Assembly: GCF_039655875.1 (NCBI RefSeq)
Contig: NZ_JBBYXK010000004.1
Location: forward strand, 186,001-250,000
Direction: 5' to 3'
Length of the DNA stretch: 64,000 nt
Source of the DNA: Emcibacter sp. SYSU 3D8
GTDB taxonomy: Bacteria; Pseudomonadota; Alphaproteobacteria; SMXS01
Shown here: positions 43,640 through 51,303 of the stretch, piece by piece
How positions within the stretch are numbered: the first letter of the stretch is position 1
How the letters are laid out: every line of letters starts with the position of its first letter
Program-made: the position numbers and the translations under genes
The notes under the pieces: model-generated
Database searches by the model: none
What the model saw: only the letters and a program-made list of their open reading frames with translations
What the model was told of the DNA's origin: nothing

Positions 43640-44095
43640 TCAGATCGGAGTCCGGAAGCCCTGATAGCGCCGCACCGGCCACAGGAAATCGTAGCGGGTC
43701 TTCTCGAAGAACCATTTGCCGTCGACCTTGCGATATACGTCGTCATGCACGCCGATGACGCTGATCGCATCGCCGATCTCTTTCTCGGTCGTGTGCAGCG
43801 ACAGGGCGTAATACCGCCCGTTGGCGCTGTCCGGTCCGGTGATGCGGATGAACGGGTTGGTGGCGATGTGCAGATGCGCGAAGGGCAGGTCGGCGTCCTT
43901 GTAGACCTTGGTCCAGTTCTCGAACATCTGATCGTGGCCGCTCCAGTAGCCGCCCATATGCTCGGGCCATTCGGCCACGCCGTCGGGCAGGAACAGGTCG
44001 ACCATCCGCCTGATCTCGCCGCTGTCCAGGTACAGCGCGTAGAGATGGCGCAGGTTCTTGATTTCCTCGATCTCGAGCAGTTCCTCGATGGTCAT
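43640..44095 (-). CDS. SnoaL-like (NTF2-fold) protein
   Basis: A 151-residue SnoaL_4-type protein. It starts TIEELLEIEEIKNLRHLYAL, has a central VDLFLPDGVAEWPEH, and ends DGKWFFEKTRYDFLWPVRRY. It is a close relative of the two at 61412 and 61925, which share the ending RxDFLWP. ATG 44095 follows GGGAGCATCGC. It heads a two-gene unit with the ABM protein. The palindrome-like site at 44139-44160, about 45 bp upstream, is related to those next to TetR genes. Confidence 0.87.
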   Translation of the reverse strand: MTIEELLEIEEIKNLRHLYALYLDSGEIRRMVDLFLPDGVAEWPEHMGGYWSGHDQMFENWTKVYKDADLPFAHLHIATNPFIRITGPDSANGRYYALSLHTTEKEIGDAISVIGVHDDVYRKVDGKWFFEKTRYDFLWPVRRYQGFRTPI

Positions 44096-44138
44096 GCGAT
44101 GCTCCCGTTCATGATGCGGTTCGTCCCCGCGCACAGGG

Positions 44139-44160
44139 TGTTAGATCGATCGACCAATTT
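44139..44160. promoter_or_regulatory. TetR-type operator candidate C, upstream of SnoaL/ABM unit
   Basis: On the minus strand this reads ATTGGTCGATCG (44158 down to 44147), which is the same as the first 12 bases of the site at 49366. The centre TCGATCGA is a perfect palindrome. It lies 48-63 bp upstream of the SnoaL-like start and 22 bp before the end of the TetR gene, so it can serve the SnoaL/ABM promoter. Confidence 0.55.
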
Positions 44161-44182
44161 CAATGGATATCGGCAGGCCGCG

Positions 44183-44836
44183 TCAGGGACGTGCGATCTC
44201 GCGGAAACCGGCGCCGAAGAACCGCACCATGCGCTCCAGAACGGTGTCCAGGTCCGTTGCGGTGAACGCGCCCTGTGAAACGCGTTCGGCCAGGGTGCTC
44301 TGCAGCAGGATGTTGGCGAGCGCGGCCTCGAGGAACACGATCGACCAGAACACGTCGGGCTTGTCGGCCTTGGGAAACAGCGACAGGAATTCGTCGGTGT
44401 ATTGGTCCATGATCGGCTGGTAGGTCTCGACGAACGGCGCGATGAAATTGGCATCATGATGCTGGTGCGAGGCCCGCGACAGCAGCTGGATATAGTCGCG
44501 CCAGCCCTCGCCGCCGTTGATGTAGCGGTCGATGATCGGCGTCAGCAGCGCGCGGATGACATCCTCGACGGTGACGGACTCGCGTTCCTGTCTCTCCAGC
44601 AACGCCTCAAGCGAGGCGGCGATGGCGCTGGCATGCTCGTCGGCGCGGCGGCGCACCACCTGCCTGAACAGGTCTTCCTTCGGGCCGAAGTGATAGTTCA
44701 CCAGGCTCATTTGCACGCCGGCGTCCTTGGCGATGTCGCGAAGCGAGGCCCCGTAGAAACCGCGGCGCGAAAACAGCCGCTCGGCAGCGTCGAGAATCCG
44801 TTCCGGAGATGATTGTTTGCGCCTTGCGGCTGTCAT
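44183..44836 (-). CDS. TetR/AcrR family regulator
   Basis: A 217-residue regulator: ERILDAAERLFSRRGFYGAS, then LRDIAKDAGVQMSLVNYHFG for the helix-turn-helix. The ending ATDLDTVLERMVRFFGAGF matches the other two TetR paralogs at 48671 and 52761. ATG 44836 is chosen, with only a weak ribosome-binding site. It is divergent from the SDR at 45017, and the region between holds a 22-bp palindrome at 44965-44986, likely its own operator. Confidence 0.9.
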   Translation of the reverse strand: MTAARRKQSSPERILDAAERLFSRRGFYGASLRDIAKDAGVQMSLVNYHFGPKEDLFRQVVRRRADEHASAIAASLEALLERQERESVTVEDVIRALLTPIIDRYINGGEGWRDYIQLLSRASHQHHDANFIAPFVETYQPIMDQYTDEFLSLFPKADKPDVFWSIVFLEAALANILLQSTLAERVSQGAFTATDLDTVLERMVRFFGAGFREIARP

Positions 44837-44964
44837 GCTGTGAACCGTCGCCCGGAGTCTCGTGAGAATGCCTATCTTGTAGCAGCTTGGGAGGGGCATG
44901 CCGCACATCTTTGTAATGGCCGCCGGTGCCGGCGGGATTGCGCAAGCGGCATGTCGTGCGTAAT

Positions 44965-44986
44965 ATAGGTCGGTAGACCGAACTAT
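44965..44986. promoter_or_regulatory. TetR operator candidate A, between TetR and SDR genes
   Basis: ATAG-n-TCGGT and ACCGA-n-CTAT flank a central AG, a 22-bp palindrome with a single mismatched pair. It sits midway between the divergent TetR (start 44836) and SDR (start 45017) genes, so one bound dimer could control both. The left half ATAGGTCGGTAG is related to ATTGGTCGATCG at the other sites. Confidence 0.68.
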
Positions 44987-45016
44987 GCGTTTGCTTGGTA
45001 AGAGTGGAGCGACCAG

Positions 45017-45820
45017 ATGGGACGGCTTGATGGCAAGGTGGCGATCGTCATCGGTGCGGCCGGCGCGGGCAATATGGGCCAGTCGATCGCCCGGCGCTTC
45101 CGCGACGAAGGCGCCGACGTGGTCGTCACCAGCCGACGCGGCGCCGAACTCGACGCCTTCGCCCGCGAGATCGGCGGCGCCTCGACGGTTTGCGACCTGA
45201 CGAAGAAAGCCGACGTTTTCGCCCTGGCCGAGTTTACCAAGCAGAGATTCGGAAAGGTCGACATCGCCGTGAACTCCACGGGTATTGCCGTCGGCGGTCC
45301 GTTCGAGGCGTTCAGCGAGGAAGATCTCGACAGGCTCATTGCCCTGCAGTTCAAGGGGTCGTTCTTCTTCCTCCAGGCCATGGTCGGCGCCATGGACAAG
45401 GGCGGCTCTATCATCCAGATCAGCTCGGCCACCGCCCAGCGGACCGGCACCGTCCAGGGCTACGAAGCCTATGTGGGCACCAAGGCGGGCATTGATCATG
45501 TGGTCCGCGCCGTGGCCAACTTCTACGGGCGCCAGAATATCCGCGTGAACACCATTTCGGCAGGGCACACCGATTCGCCCATGCAGAAGGTGCCGCTGCA
45601 GGACTGGCGCAAGGCCGCTTATGCAGATGCCACGCCGCTGGGCCGTTACGGCACCTGCGAGGATGTGGCGGCCGCTGCCGTCTGGCTCGCCAGCGACGAA
45701 TGTTTCATGACGGGTGAGGCGCTCCAGGTGAACGGCGGCCTGACCCTGCGCCGCAACCCGCTGCCCGAGGATATCGCGCGCTACGAGCGGGAATGGGGAA
45801 AATCTATTCCGGTGCGGTGA
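45017..45820 (+). CDS. SDR family oxidoreductase
   Basis: A 267-residue short-chain dehydrogenase. The cofactor motif is GAAGAGNMG, close to the GxxxGxG pattern; NSTG takes the place of NNAG; the catalytic set is ISSA with Tyr and Lys in YVGTK. The C-terminal extension (LRRNPLPEDIARYEREWGKS) is about 20 residues longer than the minimal fold. A GGAGCG site precedes the start. It is divergent from a TetR gene across a palindromic operator and would oxidise an alcohol product of an oxygenase. Confidence 0.92.
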   Translation: MGRLDGKVAIVIGAAGAGNMGQSIARRFRDEGADVVVTSRRGAELDAFAREIGGASTVCDLTKKADVFALAEFTKQRFGKVDIAVNSTGIAVGGPFEAFSEEDLDRLIALQFKGSFFFLQAMVGAMDKGGSIIQISSATAQRTGTVQGYEAYVGTKAGIDHVVRAVANFYGRQNIRVNTISAGHTDSPMQKVPLQDWRKAAYADATPLGRYGTCEDVAAAAVWLASDECFMTGEALQVNGGLTLRRNPLPEDIARYEREWGKSIPVR

Positions 45821-45847
45821 CGTAGCTGTTATATGGCCGCAAGGTTG

Positions 45848-45863
45848 TTGACAGTTCTGTCAA
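45848..45863. promoter_or_regulatory. Perfect 16-bp palindrome upstream of TonB receptor
   Basis: TTGACAG-TT-CTGTCAA is a perfect 7-bp inverted repeat. It lies just upstream of a candidate promoter (45871-45899) for the TonB receptor at 46042. Its sequence differs from the ATTGGTC-type sites, so another regulator is probably involved. Confidence 0.6.
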
Positions 45864-45870
45864 TCTGCCG

Positions 45871-45909
45871 TTGACGTCCGTCTATCTAAGTGCATTATTA
45901 GGACGGACG
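45871..45909 (+). promoter_or_regulatory. Candidate promoter with inverted repeat for TonB receptor
   Basis: TTGACG (45871-45876) and ATTATT (45894-45899), 17 bp apart, could be -35 and -10 boxes. CGTCCGTC (45875-45882) and GACGGACG (45902-45909) form a perfect 8-bp inverted repeat around the -10 area, which may bind a repressor. The rest of the 220-bp leader up to the receptor start shows a GGGGAGG ribosome-binding site. Confidence 0.45.
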
Positions 45910-46041
45910 AACAAACAATAAACTTTCCCTGAAAACTGGGAAAAAGGGGAGCCAGAGTTTCTGGCGCACGGGTGGAACAGGCTTGCAGGGCGTCATTCCG
46001 CGAAGACGGAACGCTCAGGCCGCTAACAGGGGAGGAACCCT

Positions 46042-48528
46042 ATGACTAGGCTTATCAACCGCACGGTGGCGCGGCGCATCGCCCGTCGTGCGTTACAGGG
46101 CGTTGCCGCCCTCGCAATAGCCGGCACGCCGTTCGCGGCGCAAGCAGCTATCGAGGAAGTTCGGGTCGAAGCGCGCGGCCAGGAAGAATCGATTCGCGAC
46201 ATCCCGGTGGCGATCACCGCTGTCGACGCGAAGACCCTCCAGCAGTATTCCATGCAGAGCCTGAGCGATGTGGCGGCCCACACGCCGTCGCTCGAAATCC
46301 TCCGCATCCTCAGCGGCACGGGCACCAGCATCAGCATCCGCGGCGTGTCCTCGAGCGCGGGTTCGCTTGGTATCGAGCAGTCAGTCTCGGTGATCATCGA
46401 CGGTGTCTATTTTCCGCAGGGCCGGGTGATCAACGAGGGCCTGTTCGACAGCAGCCAGGTTGCCATCCTGAAGGGGCCCCAGGCCCTATACTTCGGCAAG
46501 AACGCCACCGCTGGCGTGGTGGCGATAACGACCAACGATCCGGGCAACGAATTCGAGGCAATGGCTCGCGCCGGCTACGAAGTACGGGCCGACCAGATGG
46601 ACGGCGAGGCGATGATTTCCGTCCCGGTCAACGACAAGTGGGGCTTCCGTATCGCCGCCGCCGGCACCAAGATGTGGGGCGGCTACTTCGAGAACACCGC
46701 CGGTGACACGAACTACACCACCCTCGATGCGGCCAACGGCTTCGCGGCGACGCCGCACTTTAATCCGGCCCCGGCCGACAAGAAATTGCCGGGCGAGGAA
46801 TCCTGGAAAACCCGCCTGACCCTCAAGGCGACGCCGACCGACAATCTGACGCTGCGCCTGAAGACCTCCTATGCCGACGTGCTGACCAACGCGCCCGGCT
46901 TGTTCGAGTTGGTCTCGTGCCCGACCCTGAACGGCCAGCCGCACCGCGTCAGTGGCGCTGCGCCTAATCAGGTGCCTGTGCCGGCTGGTACCGGCGAATG
47001 CAACAAGGACTGGAAAACCGGTTTCAACAACGAGCCGCCGGATATCGCCGCCACCGGTGGCGGCCCGAACCCTGACAGCCCCGGCCTGGACCGGTTCGGC
47101 AACGGCCAGCTCGGCGAGATGTACAAGTCGTTCATCATTTCCGGCGATGTCGACTGGGATATGGACTGGGCGGACCTGAAGCTGGTGCTGAACTATCATC
47201 GGCAGAAGAACGCCTGGGTGGGTGACAATGATGGCGGTGCCGACACGTCGGTTTTTGCCCAGGAATTCAACACCTTCAGCAACTACTCCGCTGAAGCGCG
47301 CATGGCGACCAAGTTCGATGGTCCGGTCAATGCGGTTTTCGGCTTCTACTATCAGAAGACTCACCGTTACTTCGAGCAGAGCGTGCATTTCGCCGGTGCC
47401 GAAAACTCGGCTGCGCCCGCATACGAACGCTATACGGCCTATGACAAGTACTCGGAGACCGATGGCGAGACGGTATCGCCCTATGCCGAAGTGAAGTGGT
47501 CCATCACCGACCAGTGGACCCTGACGGGTGGCGCACGCTACATCTGGGAAACCAAGGACTCCTACTTCATCCAGCCCTATGTGAACCCGGCGTTCGCGGG
47601 TCTGTTCGTCGAGGACCGCACCCTCGCCGTGAAGCAGAAGTTCGATGATATCATTCCGGAAGCCACGGTGACCTGGCAGCCCAGCCCAGACCTGACGATC
47701 TTCGCAGCTTACAAGCAGGGCTATAAATCGGGCGGTTTCGATAACGGCACCATCGACAGCACCCTGAATACCAGCCCGCTTGACGACATCACCTTCGACC
47801 CTGAGAGTGTTGAAGGCTTCGAGGCTGGTATCAAGACGCTGCTGGCGGATGGCACTGTCAGCATCGAGCTGGATGCCTTCATGTACAAGTACAACGATCT
47901 GCAGCTCAACTTCTTCAACGCCCCGATCTTCGCCTACCAGACGCTGAACGGCGATATGCGCACGACCGGCGGGGAACTGCAGGTCACCTGGGCACCGGAG
48001 AATGTCGATGGCCTGACACTCAACGCGGCTCTCGCCTACAACGATTCCCACTACACCCGTTTTCTGGCACCCTGCTCTGGTGGCCAGTCGATCGCCGAAG
48101 GCTGCAATGTCGACCTGAATCTTCCGCTCAAGAAGCAGGATCTGGCGGGTGCGCCCCGCAACCTGGCGCCGAAGTGGGCGGGCAACATGGGCTTCAACTA
48201 CGAAATGCCCTTCGGCAACGGCTTCGTCTGGGGCCTGTCGGGCAACATGAAGTTCAAGTCGAAGTATTCACTCAGCGAGTTCATCCCCGACGCGACCCAG
48301 AAGGGTTATGTGCAGTTCGATGCAGCGATCCGCTTCGGTACCGATGATGGCCGCTGGACCTTCGCGGTGATCGGCAAGAACCTGACCAACGAATACGTTC
48401 TGGTCGGCGTCCGCGACGCGGCCAGCACCGGCGGCAACACGGGCACGGCCAATGCCTTCCGCTCGGATCTGACCGGTTATTCGCTACCGCCCCGGACGGT
48501 GAAGTTCGAGCTGACCTACCGCTACTAG
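46042..48528 (+). CDS. TonB-dependent outer-membrane receptor
   Basis: An 828-residue receptor with a signal peptide ending at AAQAA. The plug domain has SIRGVSSSAGSLGIEQSVSV, IIDGVYFPQGR and VAILKGPQALYFGKNATAGV, the usual RGPQ motif being KGPQ here. The barrel has AAYKQGYKSGGFDNGTID and ends in VKFELTYRY with the terminal aromatic residue of outer-membrane proteins. It has an AGGGGAGGAACC ribosome-binding site. It lies between SDR/TetR and TetR/Rieske units, so its ligand is probably the substrate or inducer of these oxygenases. It is followed by two hairpins. Confidence 0.95.
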   Translation: MTRLINRTVARRIARRALQGVAALAIAGTPFAAQAAIEEVRVEARGQEESIRDIPVAITAVDAKTLQQYSMQSLSDVAAHTPSLEILRILSGTGTSISIRGVSSSAGSLGIEQSVSVIIDGVYFPQGRVINEGLFDSSQVAILKGPQALYFGKNATAGVVAITTNDPGNEFEAMARAGYEVRADQMDGEAMISVPVNDKWGFRIAAAGTKMWGGYFENTAGDTNYTTLDAANGFAATPHFNPAPADKKLPGEESWKTRLTLKATPTDNLTLRLKTSYADVLTNAPGLFELVSCPTLNGQPHRVSGAAPNQVPVPAGTGECNKDWKTGFNNEPPDIAATGGGPNPDSPGLDRFGNGQLGEMYKSFIISGDVDWDMDWADLKLVLNYHRQKNAWVGDNDGGADTSVFAQEFNTFSNYSAEARMATKFDGPVNAVFGFYYQKTHRYFEQSVHFAGAENSAAPAYERYTAYDKYSETDGETVSPYAEVKWSITDQWTLTGGARYIWETKDSYFIQPYVNPAFAGLFVEDRTLAVKQKFDDIIPEATVTWQPSPDLTIFAAYKQGYKSGGFDNGTIDSTLNTSPLDDITFDPESVEGFEAGIKTLLADGTVSIELDAFMYKYNDLQLNFFNAPIFAYQTLNGDMRTTGGELQVTWAPENVDGLTLNAALAYNDSHYTRFLAPCSGGQSIAEGCNVDLNLPLKKQDLAGAPRNLAPKWAGNMGFNYEMPFGNGFVWGLSGNMKFKSKYSLSEFIPDATQKGYVQFDAAIRFGTDDGRWTFAVIGKNLTNEYVLVGVRDAASTGGNTGTANAFRSDLTGYSLPPRTVKFELTYRY

Positions 48529-48535
48529 GGATCAG

Positions 48536-48569
48536 CCGTCCGGTTCGTGCCTGTGCACGGACCGGACGG
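48536..48569 (+). terminator. Hairpin after TonB receptor
   Basis: CCGTCCGGT and ACCGGACGG form a perfect 9-bp stem with a smaller GTGC/GCAC stem inside. It starts 7 bp past the receptor stop. No T-run follows, so termination may depend on the second hairpin downstream. Confidence 0.55.
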
Positions 48570-48622
48570 TCCCCGATACGGATTAGTGCGTTCCGACAAC
48601 CTCCCCAAGGGGCGCTCCTGTG

Positions 48623-48655
48623 GCGCCGGCGGCCTCAGCCTCCGGCGCATTTTTT
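48623..48655 (+). terminator. Rho-independent terminator before TetR gene
   Basis: GCGCCGG (48623-48629) and CCGGCGC (48642-48648) form a 7-bp stem followed by ATTTTTT. Its position just before the ATG at 48671 also supports that TetR start over earlier in-frame ATGs. Confidence 0.72.
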
Positions 48656-48670
48656 AACCGGACGGGTGCC

Positions 48671-49339
48671 ATGGCACGCCGAAAAGCAGACAGTTCGGAC
48701 GATACCGCAAGCACGAGAGGCAAGATTCTCGATGCGGCCGAGCGGCTGTTCTCGATCCGGGGATTCGACGCCACGACGACGCGGGAGATTGCCCGCGAGG
48801 CTGGCGTCCCCCTTGGCCTGATGAGCTATCATTTCGGCACCAAGGACGACCTTTACACCGAGGTGATCGACCGCCGCGCCGAGCAGCACGTCGCAGACAT
48901 CCTTGCCGCCATGGCCGCCGTCAAGCAGCGCGCCGGCGACGGTCAAATAGATGTGCGGGCGCTCGTCGAGGCCTTCTTCCGGCCGATCGTCGAGAAGGCG
49001 ATGAACGGCGGCCCAGGATGGCGCTCCTATATCAGGCTGCTGTCGCGCACGGCGAACGAGTCGCCGACCCATCCGCATGTCGCGGCCTTCCGCAGAATTT
49101 ACAATTCGGTGCCGCAGGAATTTATCCGCCTGCTGAAGGAGCGGTTCCCCAAGGCTCAGCCCGAGAACATCTATTGGGCTCATTACGTCATGAGTTCGGC
49201 GATCATCCACATGCTGGTCGAAAGCCGCACCCTGGAGCAGCTTTCCGAGGGACTTTGCTCGGCGTCCGACCTGGATACGGTCGCCGAGAAAATGGCCATA
49301 TTGTTCGAGGCAGGGATCACCCGGCTGGCAGAATTGTGA
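48671..49339 (+). CDS. TetR/AcrR family regulator
   Basis: A 222-residue regulator. The helix-turn-helix is in TREIAREAGVPLGLMSYHFG. It is a close paralog of the regulator at 52761: VPLGLMSYHFGTKDDLYTEV here against VPLGLMSYYFGTKGELYSEV there, and matching ends (CSASDLDTVAEKM, CRASDLETVAKKL). ATG 48671 lies after a terminator hairpin. It is followed by a Rieske gene 95 bp later with a palindrome between, at 49366-49387. Confidence 0.92.
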   Translation: MARRKADSSDDTASTRGKILDAAERLFSIRGFDATTTREIAREAGVPLGLMSYHFGTKDDLYTEVIDRRAEQHVADILAAMAAVKQRAGDGQIDVRALVEAFFRPIVEKAMNGGPGWRSYIRLLSRTANESPTHPHVAAFRRIYNSVPQEFIRLLKERFPKAQPENIYWAHYVMSSAIIHMLVESRTLEQLSEGLCSASDLDTVAEKMAILFEAGITRLAEL

Positions 49340-49365
49340 ACAGCAACGTGCATGATTTCCGTTGC

Positions 49366-49387
49366 ATTGGTCGATCGTCCGATTAAT
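49366..49387. promoter_or_regulatory. TetR operator candidate B, upstream of Rieske gene
   Basis: Symmetric pattern ATTnnTCGnnCGnnCGAnnAAT (14 of 22 positions paired), with left half ATTGGTCGATCG. It lies 48 bp upstream of the Rieske start at 49435 and 27 bp past the TetR stop. It is most like site C (44139-44160). Confidence 0.62.
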
Positions 49388-49434
49388 GTAGACGGCATTG
49401 AGGACAACGCAGTTCAACGACGAACGAGGACGCC

Positions 49435-50763
49435 ATGTCGACGACGCTCAACAGGGTGATTTCCGGCGGAGCCAACCGCATCGTGCCGGAAGAGGTTCGC
49501 ATCACCGGCGATCGCTATACTTCGCGCGAGTTCATGGAGCTCGAACTGGATCACATGTGGGCGCGGGTCTGGAACATTGGCGGCCGGTCATCGGAGATTC
49601 CCGAGACGGGCGACTTCGTCGTTCATGCGCTCGGCCGCGATTCGATCCTGATGGTGCGCCAGGAAGACGGCTCGATCCGCGCCTTCCACAATGTGTGCCC
49701 GCACCGGGGCAACCGCCTGACCCAGGCGCGCGAAGGCTCGGTCGAGGCCTTCACCTGTTCGTATCATGGCTGGACGTTCGGCCCTGACGGCACCTTGATC
49801 AAGGTCCAGGACGAGGAGGATTTCCCGCAGGGCAACCCGTGCGGCAAGCTCGGCCTGTCGCAGATTCCCTGCGAGGATTACGCCGGTTTCATCTGGTACA
49901 ACATGGACGAGCACGCGCCGTCGCTGGGCAGCTTTCTCGGCCCGGTGAAAGCCTATTTCGACACCCACCAGCTGCAGAACATGACGCGGACCTTCTATCG
50001 GGTCACCGAGGTCGCGTTCAACTGGAAGGCACTGCACGACAATTTCTGTGAATCCTACCACCTGCCCACTGCCCATCCACAGCTCGCCGACTATTACGAC
50101 GACGACTACCAGAACACCACGTTCGAGCTGTTCGACGGCCACCACAGCCTGATGAAGATGAAGGGTTGCATGCCCTCGGTGCGCGGCAGCGACCCGACCG
50201 TGGTCAACGAGACCCTGGCCGCCGAGATGCGTCAGTGGGGCCTTGATCCGAAGTCGTTCGAAGGCCGTGCCCAGGACGTGCGCGAGGCCATGCAGCAGCA
50301 CAAGCGCGCCATTGCGCTCGAACAGGGTTTCGAACACTGGCTGCAGATCGAGGACAGCTGGCTGACCGATGCCTACCACTTCAACCTGTTCCCCGGCACG
50401 TCGATCACCGTGTCGGCGATCGGCGCCTCGCTGCAGCGCTGCGAGCCGCATCCCTGGGATCCGAACCGCAGCATCTACGAGCACTGGCACATGACCATCA
50501 AGCCGAACGCGGATGGCATGGTCTCCAGCCCCATCGGCATGATCCCCTTCAAGGTGGCCGAGCGCGATGAATTCCCCTACGGCGAGAAAACCGTGGGCTT
50601 CACCGCCGACCAGGATCTGCAGGTGGCGACCGGCCAGCAGCTCGGTTTCCAGTCGCGCGGTTTCCAGGGGGCCTATCTGTCGGGCCAGGAGAACCGCATC
50701 CAGCAGTTCCACAATGGCATCGATCGCTATATTGCCGAAGGCAAGGCGCAGACGGACCGCTAG
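49435..50763 (+). CDS. Rieske aromatic ring-hydroxylating oxygenase, alpha subunit
   Basis: A 442-residue alpha subunit. Rieske motifs are CPHRG and CSYHGW; the iron site is HDNFCESYHLPTAH. It is a close paralog of the Rieske protein at 53441-54766 (HDNFCESYHLPTLH, and matching segments GNPCGKL and GQQLGFQSRGF). Each of these two has a paralogous TetR beside it. Downstream are a small remnant frame, an ABM protein and an MFS transporter in the same direction, which look like one catabolic operon. Confidence 0.94.
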   Translation: MSTTLNRVISGGANRIVPEEVRITGDRYTSREFMELELDHMWARVWNIGGRSSEIPETGDFVVHALGRDSILMVRQEDGSIRAFHNVCPHRGNRLTQAREGSVEAFTCSYHGWTFGPDGTLIKVQDEEDFPQGNPCGKLGLSQIPCEDYAGFIWYNMDEHAPSLGSFLGPVKAYFDTHQLQNMTRTFYRVTEVAFNWKALHDNFCESYHLPTAHPQLADYYDDDYQNTTFELFDGHHSLMKMKGCMPSVRGSDPTVVNETLAAEMRQWGLDPKSFEGRAQDVREAMQQHKRAIALEQGFEHWLQIEDSWLTDAYHFNLFPGTSITVSAIGASLQRCEPHPWDPNRSIYEHWHMTIKPNADGMVSSPIGMIPFKVAERDEFPYGEKTVGFTADQDLQVATGQQLGFQSRGFQGAYLSGQENRIQQFHNGIDRYIAEGKAQTDR

Positions 50764-50815
50764 GCGCAGCGGCAGGCGCAGCAACCCAAGCCGCGGCTGG
50801 AACAGGGGAAGCATC

Positions 50816-50968
50816 ATGTCCGACGACCGACGACAGCGCGGCCTCGCGCGGCTGCGCGAAGGGCTCGGCGCCGGCGCCCAGCCCGACCTTGACCGTCGCC
50901 CGCGATGTCATCGCCGACTTCAACAAATAGCCCGGAAGGGAGCGCCGGAATGGCCGAATACACCCTGA
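50816..50968 (+). pseudogene. Short frame, possible remnant of a carboxymuconolactone decarboxylase-like gene
   Basis: A 50-codon frame starts MSDDRRQRGLARLREGLGAG with a good AGGGGAAGC ribosome-binding site. The first 20 residues look like the start of carboxymuconolactone decarboxylase-family proteins, but the sequence then ends abruptly. A different frame of the same stretch reads TVARDVIADFNK and stops at 50928-50930 in front of the ABM gene, as a gene end would. An internal deletion in a former gene is the simplest reading; the family match is from memory of the N-terminal pattern only. Confidence 0.28.
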
Positions 50969-51279
50969 TGTTCCGTATGAGGATCCACGAGGGCAAGGTG
51001 GACAAGTTCCTCGAGATCATGCGCGGGATCACCGAGCATACCAGGCAGGAGCCGGGCAATCTGGTGTTCGAGCTGCGCAGTGACCCGCGTCAGCCCAACA
51101 CGTTCATCGGCTTCCATTCCTATGCGGACAAGGCGGCGTTCGATCTTCACTACAACGCCGACTATCATCTGGGCAAAAGCCCCGATCTGCGCGAATGCAT
51201 GGCCGACATCGAGACCATCGAACTGGGCAGCGTCGGTTATTCCGCCGTGTTGATGAACCGGGAGGCCGCCGGTGCATAA
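50950..51279 (+). CDS. Antibiotic biosynthesis monooxygenase (ABM) domain protein
   Basis: A 109-residue ABM protein: YTLMFRMRIHEGKVDKFLEI, RQEPGNLVFELRSDP, FIGFHSYADKAAFDLHYNAD. It is of the same kind as the gene at 43333-43629 and may be a quinol monooxygenase or a binding protein. ATG 50950 follows GGGAGCGCCGGA. It lies between the Rieske gene and the MFS transporter, whose GTG start is 24 bp downstream. Confidence 0.87.
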   Translation: MAEYTLMFRMRIHEGKVDKFLEIMRGITEHTRQEPGNLVFELRSDPRQPNTFIGFHSYADKAAFDLHYNADYHLGKSPDLRECMADIETIELGSVGYSAVLMNREAAGA

Positions 51280-51303
51280 GCCGCAGCGGGGCGCGGCCGC
51301 GGC

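Noticed and set aside
50600-50926. Minus-strand 108-codon frame between the Rieske and ABM genes
   Set aside because: Pro/Ala-rich antisense of the Rieske 3' end with no translation signal.
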